In this document: positions 57,595 to 64,000 of the stretch, piece by piece | Layout: each line of letters starts with the position of its first letter | Numbering within the stretch: the stretch's first letter is position 1 | Assembly (NCBI RefSeq): GCF_014384895.1 | Contig: NZ_JACRSQ010000009.1 | Span: 62,001-126,000, forward strand | Reading direction: 5' to 3' | Origin: Bianquea renquensis | Lineage (GTDB): Bacteria > Bacillota > Clostridia > Lachnospirales > Bianqueaceae | DNA length: 64,000 nt | The notes under the pieces: model-generated | The model's input: only the letters and a program-made list of their open reading frames with translations | The model's database searches: none | What the model was told of the DNA's origin: nothing | Translations under genes and position numbers: made by a program

Positions 57595-59286
57595 CTATTG
57601 CAGTGCAGTAAGCTCTATATCCTGTAAGTCAATCACAAACAGAATGGCACCTCTATGGCTCCCTTCATAATTTTTGGTCGCGATGACATACAGTTTTCCG
57701 TCGCTTTCGACCGCGGCAGGATAATGACAGGCAGTTACTCCTTGCATATTCGAAGTTTCTCTGTCAAATAGCACCATATGCTTTTCAAAATGCATGGTTC
57801 CTATTTCGCTAAAATAGATGACCAACTTTGAGCGATCAAATTCATAGGTGTTGGCGACTAAGAAGTTTCTTCCGTTAGATAGCATTCCACCATATATTTT
57901 GGAACTGACATATGGGATATCATGGGCGAAGGCATCGCTCCAGCTTTCACCAAAATCCTTTGAGATATACACTAGCGGGACGCGGCGTTGATCATTCCGG
58001 CAGAACATGTAGAGAATCTTCCCAGAGCATAGAATAGAAACTTCCGGATGAACTAACTTTTTTCCGTCTGGCAGATCACCATTCTCTACAACTTTTATGA
58101 GACGCCATTCGGCATCCATGTTCCCGCTATCCGAAATCAGTACTGCAGGGGTATTGGGAAATCCGTCCAACTCTGCTATACGTCCCGGAAGTATCAACTT
58201 TCCGTTTGGCAAGGTGACAACATTTGTATTCAACTTGAATGGGATCGGGCGCGACCAAAGAAATTTAAATTGGTCGGTTGCGTTATCCAGCACATATAAA
58301 TCCATTGCGTGAATGTGGTCGGGCGCGACCATTTCGTTGACCAGCATATATAGCTTGCCATGGCAAACACCGTAAACCGGCGGACAAAAGAGTATCTTGC
58401 CGGACTTGTCATCCGCTATAATCTCGATATCCGTCCATGTCTGACCGCCGTTATAAGACCGTTTGCCGCATATAGGCGTGTAGCCCTGTAATTCTCTTTT
58501 CGGACAATTATACCACGATGCATATAGGACTCCACCGTATTCCATGATCGCGGATTCGTGTAAAAATTCGAACTGTTCGTCCGGTTCATGAACAGAATAG
58601 GTGGCTATGTCATGTGTCAGCAACTGCGAGGATGGGGGTTCTAAAAACTTGACAGAGCCTAATTTTGCGGTAAGCAACATATCCTCATAGGAGTAAAAAG
58701 GATGAAAGCAGGCATTTTTATTTTTGGTTTTGAAAGCAGTTGGAGATAACAGTGTGGATTTTGTGAATATCTCTGTAAAATAACTGACATTGTTGAATCC
58801 ACAAAGCGCAGCGATATCGCTGATTTTTTCATCTGTGTCAATGAGCATTCGGATGGCATTTTCAATTCTCTTTTGGTTTCGGAAGGCGCTTAAAGTCAAG
58901 CCGGTTTGTTGTTTGAAAAAGTGGCAAATATAGTAATAGCTTATATGCAAAACCTCCGCTATGCTTTCGATGCTTATATCCTCCGTGAGATGTTCCGTCA
59001 CGTAATCCTTAATTTCACCCAGCAAATCCTTCTCCTGTTTGTCGGACGTACTCTTTCCCTGGCGGATCAAGCCGATGATCGAAGACAACGTTTCACAATC
59101 AGAGAAATTAGACTTTTCAAATTGCTGTATCAGACCGTCCAATTTGTTTGGGTCAATGGTGCATCTTACCAGACAATCAAAACCAAATAAATTGAAGAGT
59201 TCCGGGATAATAGCGTCCTTCTCCACTTTTTCTAAAAAAAACCTTGCCAGCTCGCTGTCGCTTACTTTTTTGGCGTTTTTCGACAT
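57595..59286 (-). CDS. AraC-family regulator fused to a sialidase-like beta-propeller
   Basis: The 563-residue protein has an N-terminal helical region, an AraC-type double helix-turn-helix at about 90-187 (SIESIAEVLHISYYYICHFF, ISDIAALCGFNNVSYFTEIF) and a roughly 345-residue C-terminal domain. The C-terminal domain shows Asp-box-like repeats (SYNGGQTW at 277-284 and SKDFGESW) of the sialidase/BNR propeller fold. AraC proteins normally put their sugar-sensing domain first; a propeller after the DNA-binding domain is unusual and could sense a glycan. No signal peptide is present. ATG 59286 has GGAGG 9 nt upstream. The region is AT-richer than its surroundings. Confidence 0.8.
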   Translation of the reverse strand: MSKNAKKVSDSELARFFLEKVEKDAIIPELFNLFGFDCLVRCTIDPNKLDGLIQQFEKSNFSDCETLSSIIGLIRQGKSTSDKQEKDLLGEIKDYVTEHLTEDISIESIAEVLHISYYYICHFFKQQTGLTLSAFRNQKRIENAIRMLIDTDEKISDIAALCGFNNVSYFTEIFTKSTLLSPTAFKTKNKNACFHPFYSYEDMLLTAKLGSVKFLEPPSSQLLTHDIATYSVHEPDEQFEFLHESAIMEYGGVLYASWYNCPKRELQGYTPICGKRSYNGGQTWTDIEIIADDKSGKILFCPPVYGVCHGKLYMLVNEMVAPDHIHAMDLYVLDNATDQFKFLWSRPIPFKLNTNVVTLPNGKLILPGRIAELDGFPNTPAVLISDSGNMDAEWRLIKVVENGDLPDGKKLVHPEVSILCSGKILYMFCRNDQRRVPLVYISKDFGESWSDAFAHDIPYVSSKIYGGMLSNGRNFLVANTYEFDRSKLVIYFSEIGTMHFEKHMVLFDRETSNMQGVTACHYPAAVESDGKLYVIATKNYEGSHRGAILFVIDLQDIELTALQ

Positions 59287-59461
59287 ACATTCACACCTCC
59301 AATACTGATATTGTACTATAAAGAAATGATAATTTCTATAACACAATTGTTCACTCAATATCCGCAAGGAGGGTATCCTAAGGGTCGGTCTTTTTTATGC
59401 GCCCATGCACTTTCCGGCAGGGGATATAATACACTAGAATATAGCCGATTGGGGGAGGAAT

Positions 59462-61768
59462 ATGGACGTGAAAGATCGCGATACGGTTTCGATCCGGCAC
59501 CTAACACCGGACTATGATAAATTAAAGGAGTCCATAGCTGAGAAAGAGGAGATAGAGTGGGAAGGGTGCTGCTGGATTGGACAGGAGAATTTTGCGGCGG
59601 ATCTGGATACAGTACTCCGAGGGAAAAAGCAACATCTGTATATTATTACGGATGACAACGGAAAGCAAACCGCCGGGTGCCGGGATCTGATCGAGAGGAT
59701 GACAAAGCTAGATTCCCCGCGGACCGGTGAGTACTGGTATCTGCCAAACGCTTCCCGGCCTATGGAACCAACCATTGTAGAGTTGCCCGTCGGAGAAGGA
59801 AAACAGTGGAAACAAGAGTTGCAGCAGTGGCAGAAGGAGTTTATCCGGCTTTTCCAGAGGCAGCTGGACAGTGCGCCGTATCTCTTACAGGAATCTCAGA
59901 TCAAAGAAAAGCATAAGGAAAAAGGGGAAAGGGAGATGGACGCTTTGCGGCAAGTGGCTGCGAAGCAAGGATTTGAAGCCTATCTCACGGAGAAGGAAAT
60001 GTACTTCATCCCAGTGGTGGATGGCGTAAAGCTCCAGGAGGAAGAGTATGAAGCGTTGGGGGAAAAGGAGAAGCAAGAGATTTTAGAAAAATCCAACGCT
60101 CTCCAGGTAAAGGCAGCCGCAGTCCTTGAACTGCTGCGCCGGTGCAAGGCGGAGACAGAGGAGGAGCTGCTGTCGAACCGAAAGATGATCGTGCATATTC
60201 TGCTAGCCGACTCTATGAAAAAGCTGGACGAATCGTGGAGCCGCTATGAAAAGATTCTGACGTATCACCAACAAATGCGTGAGGCACTGGAGGATGAGTT
60301 AGAGATCTGGCTTGACGAGGTGCTTGCTGTCGAACCGGTGAAGGTTCCCGAGTCATTTCAAAAGTGGATACCCTTTGCGGCGACGCCTGGGCAAGAGCGA
60401 TTCCCAATCGTGTGGGCTTGTATGCCAACAGTGGCGCGATTGATGGGCCGGATTGCACAGAAAGATCCGGGGACTGAGCCCAGCATTGCGGATATTCAGC
60501 CTGGTCTGCTACAGGAAGCCAACGGCGGCATTTTGCTGGTGGATGCAAAGGAGCTCTTTAGCAGCGCTGGGGCTTGGAATTATGTTAAGCATTGCTTGGA
60601 GAAGAGAGAAATCTTTCATCAGGATATCAAGGAAGACAACTATAGTCTCTTTGGAGAGCGGCTTCACGTACCCCCGATTCCCTTCCACGTGCAGTTGGTT
60701 TGCTGTGGCTCCTTTGAATTGTATCAGGTTCTGAGCAAACTCGACGAGGATTTTGCCGAGATTTTTGCCGAGGTTTTGTATTTCCCAGCCCGGATACCGA
60801 AAAATAGCGAGGGATTGATCCAGTGGGCGTCGTATCTAAAATGGCACAGCCGCACACGGGGATTTCGAGAGTTGGAGTGGGATTCGGTCAAAATTTTGTT
60901 GCGCCATATTCAACGCCGGTTTGCGGAGGGCGGTGAGTTGCCGGCGTATCTAGGCTGTATCGACAGTGTTTTGTATGAATGCTATCTTGATTGTGAAAAG
61001 CAGGATCAGAAGACGCTTCCCGCGGATACAGTCCGAAGGGTGCTGCGGCAGATGGACCGGCGCAGAGGGAAAATCGCAGAACAATTTTTCCAGGAGACGG
61101 CCAGCGGCAAATATCTGCTGGAAGCTTCCGGGGAGCGTGTGGGGACTGTCAATGGGCTGGTAGTTACGGACCTAGGGCACTTTCGTTTTGGCAAACCTGT
61201 GCGGATCACGGCCAGTGTCTTTCAGGGAAAGCCATCGATGATTAGCTTGGAAGAGAGCGCGGGACTCAGCGGCGCTATCTATAATAAGGGAATCGGAATC
61301 CTGCGGGGATATTTAGGCTGGCGATATGGCTGTCCGGATTTAGGCAATTGGCAGGTAAGCCTTTGTTTTGAGCAGAGCTATGGCCTGGTGGAAGGCGATA
61401 GTGCCGTTTTATCGCAGGCATACGGAATTTTATCGGCGCTGTCAAAAGTACCGCTAAATCAAGGAATCGGCGTCACCGGATCCATGGACCAGTTCGGCAG
61501 AATTCAGCCGGTCGGCGGGATTAACGATAAAATAGAGGGGTTTTATCAATTCTGCAAGACAAAAGGGCTACAGGACTGTCAGGGCGTCATATTTCCCAGG
61601 CATAATTTACAGGATCTATGCCTGGAGGAGGAAGTGGTGCGAGCGGTTGAAGAGGAGCACTTTCATTTATATCCCATCGATTCCCTGGAGGAAGGCATCC
61701 CTCTATTAATGGGGATGGATGAGGAGCGATTTGGAAAGCGGTTGAAACAGGCCCTTCACAGACATTAG
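59462..61768 (+). CDS. LonC-type ATP-independent Lon-like protease
   Basis: The 768-residue protein ends in an S16 protease domain with catalytic S647 (EGDSAVLSQAYG) and K690 (GGINDKIEGF), 43 residues apart as in Lon. The middle region retains an AAA-like fold remnant (GLLQEANGGILLVDAKELF) but no Walker A (GxxxxGK[ST]) is visible, and the Walker B position has Ala where Glu is expected. This fits the LonC group, which degrades unfolded proteins without ATP. A long helical segment (about 100-290) probably forms the cage. It has its own terminator and is followed by transketolase. Confidence 0.85.
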   Translation: MDVKDRDTVSIRHLTPDYDKLKESIAEKEEIEWEGCCWIGQENFAADLDTVLRGKKQHLYIITDDNGKQTAGCRDLIERMTKLDSPRTGEYWYLPNASRPMEPTIVELPVGEGKQWKQELQQWQKEFIRLFQRQLDSAPYLLQESQIKEKHKEKGEREMDALRQVAAKQGFEAYLTEKEMYFIPVVDGVKLQEEEYEALGEKEKQEILEKSNALQVKAAAVLELLRRCKAETEEELLSNRKMIVHILLADSMKKLDESWSRYEKILTYHQQMREALEDELEIWLDEVLAVEPVKVPESFQKWIPFAATPGQERFPIVWACMPTVARLMGRIAQKDPGTEPSIADIQPGLLQEANGGILLVDAKELFSSAGAWNYVKHCLEKREIFHQDIKEDNYSLFGERLHVPPIPFHVQLVCCGSFELYQVLSKLDEDFAEIFAEVLYFPARIPKNSEGLIQWASYLKWHSRTRGFRELEWDSVKILLRHIQRRFAEGGELPAYLGCIDSVLYECYLDCEKQDQKTLPADTVRRVLRQMDRRRGKIAEQFFQETASGKYLLEASGERVGTVNGLVVTDLGHFRFGKPVRITASVFQGKPSMISLEESAGLSGAIYNKGIGILRGYLGWRYGCPDLGNWQVSLCFEQSYGLVEGDSAVLSQAYGILSALSKVPLNQGIGVTGSMDQFGRIQPVGGINDKIEGFYQFCKTKGLQDCQGVIFPRHNLQDLCLEEEVVRAVEEEHFHLYPIDSLEEGIPLLMGMDEERFGKRLKQALHRH

Positions 61769-61776
61769 AGGAATGA

Positions 61777-61827
61777 GCCGGAGTTTTTCTTTCTTATGCC
61801 AGGAGAAAGAGAATTTCCGGTTTTTTT
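61777..61827 (+). terminator. Intrinsic terminator after the Lon-like gene
   Basis: GCCGGA at 61777-61782 pairs with TCCGG (61816-61820) at the base of an imperfect stem that includes CTTTCTT/AGAAAG pairing; seven T follow at 61821-61827. Confidence 0.75.
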
Positions 61828-61837
61828 AGTTTTCTTC

Positions 61838-61866
61838 TTTACAGCGCCCCGAATTTTGTCTATAAT
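61838..61866 (+). promoter_or_regulatory. Promoter of the transketolase gene
   Basis: TTTACA (61838-61843), 17 bp, TATAAT (61861-61866). Confidence 0.75.
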
Positions 61867-61904
61867 AGGGCTAGCGCAACAGAAAATTGAAGGAGGAGCA
61901 AAAC

Positions 61905-63890
61905 GTGAATCAAGCCATTGATACTAAGGTCATAAATTCTATCCGAGTCTTGTCCGCGGAAGCGATCCAAAAAGCCAACAGTGGACACCCGGGTCTGCCC
62001 TTGGGCGCGGCCCCTGCGGCCTATACTTTGTGGGGATATTATTTGAAGCACAATCCTCAGAATCCCAGTTGGAAGGACCGGGACCGTTTCGTTTTGTCAG
62101 CTGGGCATGGATCAATGTTATTATACAGTCTGCTGCATCTTTTTGGCTATGGCCTGCCCATGGAGGAACTGCAACAGTTTCGGCAGTGGGGCTCAAAAAC
62201 CCCGGGGCATCCCGAATATGGGCATACTGTCGGAATTGAGACTACGACGGGACCGCTGGGGCAGGGCATTGCCAACGCTGTTGGAATGGCCATGGCGGAA
62301 GCACATCTGGCTGCGATTTTTAATCGGGAAGGATATCCTGTGGTGGATCATCGAACTTACGCTTTTGTTGGGGATGGCTGCCTGATGGAGGGTATCAGTG
62401 CGGAAGCAGCGTCTTTGGCCGGAACCTTGAAGCTTGGCAAGTTGACGGTTTTGTATGATTCCAATTGTATCAGCATTGAGGGGAGTACCGATATTGCATT
62501 TACGGAAAATGTGGCAGGGCGCTTTGCCGCATATCACTGGAACGTCGTCACGGTGGAAGACGGAAATGACCCGGCGGCCATTGCCAAAGCGCTTGAAGTG
62601 AGCCAGAACGATGAACGGCCAACGATTATTATCATTAAAACTCAGATCGGATACGGTTGTCCTGCGAAACAGGGGAAGGCGTCCGCCCATGGCGAACCTC
62701 TCGGCGCAGAAAATTTGGCTGCCTTGAAGGAGAATTTAAACTGGCCGTCGGAGCCGGCATTCTATGTGCCGGAGGAGGTTTACGCCTATACGGCGGAGTT
62801 GTCGAAGAAGGGGGCGGAGCAGGAAGCTCGGTGGACAGCGCTCTTTGCCGAGTACTGTGAGAAATATCCGGAGATGGCAGAGCTGTGGTCCGAGTACTTT
62901 GAAAATCCCAGCTATGATCCATGGTCAGATGAAGCCCTCTTTGCCAAACCTGAGAAAAGCGCAGCGACGAGAAATGTGTCAGGGGAGGTATTAAATTACC
63001 TGGCGGACAAGCTGCCCAATATGTTTGGCGGTTCCGCGGACCTGTCTCCTTCGACGAAAACCATTATGAAGGGAAAAGGTGATTTTTCGGCGGATGACTA
63101 TGCAGGTGCGAATCTTCACTTTGGTGTGCGGGAGCATGCCATGGCAGCCATCGGAAATGGCATCGCGCTGCACGGAGGCTTGTTGCCCTATGTATCAACG
63201 TTTTTTGTCTTCTCTGATTATATGAAGCATAGCTGCCGGCTGTCGGCGCTGATGAAGCAGCGGATTGTATATGTTCTGACCCATGATAGTATTGGAGTGG
63301 GTGAGGATGGGCCGACGCACCAGCCGATTGAGCAGTTGGCGGCACTCCGGTCGATCCCCGGTTTTACGGTTATCCGTCCCGCAGACGCCTGTGAGACAGC
63401 GGTGGGGTGGGCTCATGCGGTGACATCTCAGGGGCCGACCGCCTTGGTTTTGACGAGGCAGAATCTTCCCCAATATGCAGAATCCGGCCAGGATGCCGCT
63501 AAGGGAGCGTATATTTTGCGGGATTCTAAGAAGGCGGTTCCGGATGTGATCCTGATGGCATCCGGGTCGGAGGTTGAGCTGATCTATAAAGCGTACGACG
63601 AGCTTGAGAAGTGTGGCATCGATGCTCGTGTGGTCAGTATACCCTCTTTTGAATTGTTTGACGCGCAGACCGACGCATATAAGGAAGCCATCCTGCCAGC
63701 GGCCGTGGAAAAACGGTTCGCCGTGGAGGCGGCTTGCTCCTTTGGATGGCACAAATATACTGGCTTAAAGGGGCAAATCTTGGCCTTGGATCATTTCGGG
63801 GCGTCTGGGCCAGCGAGTACGGTCTTTGAAGAGTTTGGGTTCACTGTGGCGAATGTTGTCTCGATTGTAAAGTCCATGATGGAGGCGTAG
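61905..63890 (+). CDS. tkt: Transketolase
   Basis: The 661-residue thiamine-diphosphate enzyme exchanges two-carbon units in the pentose phosphate pathway. The cofactor motif is GDGCLMEGIS, with the early SGHPGLPLGAAP and the second-domain GVREHAMAAIGNGIALHGG also present. It is complete in one chain, whereas many Clostridia split it into two genes. I chose GTG 61905 because AGGAGG lies 8 nt upstream; the frame opens six codons earlier at a TTG that overlaps the Shine-Dalgarno. It links pentoses from arabinose use to glycolysis. A terminator follows. Confidence 0.94.
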   Translation: MNQAIDTKVINSIRVLSAEAIQKANSGHPGLPLGAAPAAYTLWGYYLKHNPQNPSWKDRDRFVLSAGHGSMLLYSLLHLFGYGLPMEELQQFRQWGSKTPGHPEYGHTVGIETTTGPLGQGIANAVGMAMAEAHLAAIFNREGYPVVDHRTYAFVGDGCLMEGISAEAASLAGTLKLGKLTVLYDSNCISIEGSTDIAFTENVAGRFAAYHWNVVTVEDGNDPAAIAKALEVSQNDERPTIIIIKTQIGYGCPAKQGKASAHGEPLGAENLAALKENLNWPSEPAFYVPEEVYAYTAELSKKGAEQEARWTALFAEYCEKYPEMAELWSEYFENPSYDPWSDEALFAKPEKSAATRNVSGEVLNYLADKLPNMFGGSADLSPSTKTIMKGKGDFSADDYAGANLHFGVREHAMAAIGNGIALHGGLLPYVSTFFVFSDYMKHSCRLSALMKQRIVYVLTHDSIGVGEDGPTHQPIEQLAALRSIPGFTVIRPADACETAVGWAHAVTSQGPTALVLTRQNLPQYAESGQDAAKGAYILRDSKKAVPDVILMASGSEVELIYKAYDELEKCGIDARVVSIPSFELFDAQTDAYKEAILPAAVEKRFAVEAACSFGWHKYTGLKGQILALDHFGASGPASTVFEEFGFTVANVVSIVKSMMEA

Positions 63891-63900
63891 TTCACATTGA

Positions 63901-63932
63901 CCAGGGAGGTGACGTTCACCTCTCTGGTTTTT
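63901..63932 (+). terminator. Intrinsic terminator after transketolase
   Basis: CCAGGGAGGTGA (63901-63912) pairs with TCACCTCTCTGG (63916-63927) with one G-T pair, followed by TTTTT. The last 68 bp of the window hold no recognisable feature. Confidence 0.85.
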
Positions 63933-64000
63933 GGCAAGTGGATGTGGAAATCGATTGGTAACGGGACGGTGCGAATGTCAAGTGGTCGCGATTTTTCAGG

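Noticed and set aside
1..64000. CRISPR arrays, tRNA or rRNA genes, integrases and transposases
   Set aside because: I saw no regularly spaced repeats, no cloverleaf candidate outside the T-box region, and no recombinase or transposase motifs.

Overview
The window looks like a chromosomal piece of an anaerobic, spore-lineage Firmicute (class Clostridia, probably a gut or sediment member). Supporting features are a methionine T-box leader, SpoIID- and SpoVB-type proteins, the oxygen-sensitive NrdDG ribonucleotide reductase, an IscR-IscS-IscU cluster, LplABC-type sugar transport genes and strong AGGAGG ribosome-binding sites. The genus cannot be fixed from the sequence. I see no rRNA, tRNA, CRISPR array, phage or transposase gene.

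Layout. 1-8.9 kb: the 3' part of a URO-D-like gene, a SpoIID/LytB protein, a PIN/AbrB toxin-antitoxin pair enclosed by 28-bp terminal inverted repeats, an SGNH hydrolase, a YihY membrane protein, and a two-component system with a membrane protein. 8.9-12.5 kb: a Met T-box followed by metN-metI-metQ-metA. 12.5-16.3 kb: a SpoVB-like flippase, then a NifH-like ATPase overlapping a D-aminoacylase-like gene. 16.4-23.8 kb: iscR-iscS-iscU, a small regulator, truA, mnmA, an FAD oxidoreductase and mutY; IscS probably supplies sulfur to MnmA. 23.9-44 kb: a glycan-use locus with a membrane AraC sensor, ABC importer, GH36 alpha-galactosidase, 1743-residue secreted beta-helix protein, SGNH esterase, DUF5107/TPR protein and GH51 arabinofuranosidase. 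This set suggests plant polysaccharides carrying galactose and arabinose. 44-46.4 kb: a Ser/Glu-rich membrane protein next to a three-gene, toxin-antitoxin-like island between 64-bp direct repeats. 46.4-49.4 kb: nrdD-nrdG behind two NrdR-box-like sites. 49.4-53.8 kb: an AI-2E-type transporter and a complete preQ1 operon (queC, a queD-queE fusion, folE, queF). 53.8-64 kb: a GntR/LacI regulator divergent from an IlvD/Edd sugar-acid dehydratase, a phosphoribosyltransferase, an AraC regulator fused to a sialidase-like propeller, a LonC-type protease and transketolase.

The most interesting signals are three small elements that ordinary gene annotation would miss. (1) A family of about 80-140 bp hairpin repeats occurs three times (21.4, 39.2 and 49.5 kb), each ending at the ribosome-binding site of a gene. 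The copies show a compensatory base-pair change, and a conserved loop can pair with bases just before the Shine-Dalgarno. One copy is flanked by an exact 13-bp duplication that contains the Shine-Dalgarno itself. (2) The PIN/AbrB module sits in an 883-bp element with near-perfect terminal inverted repeats and a possible TA target duplication. (3) The XRE/DUF2442/DUF4160 island lies between 64-bp direct repeats (63/64 identical), and the repeat appears to contain the promoter of the neighbouring gene. Other oddities are the orphan NifH-like protein, the QueD-QueE fusion and the AraC-propeller fusion.
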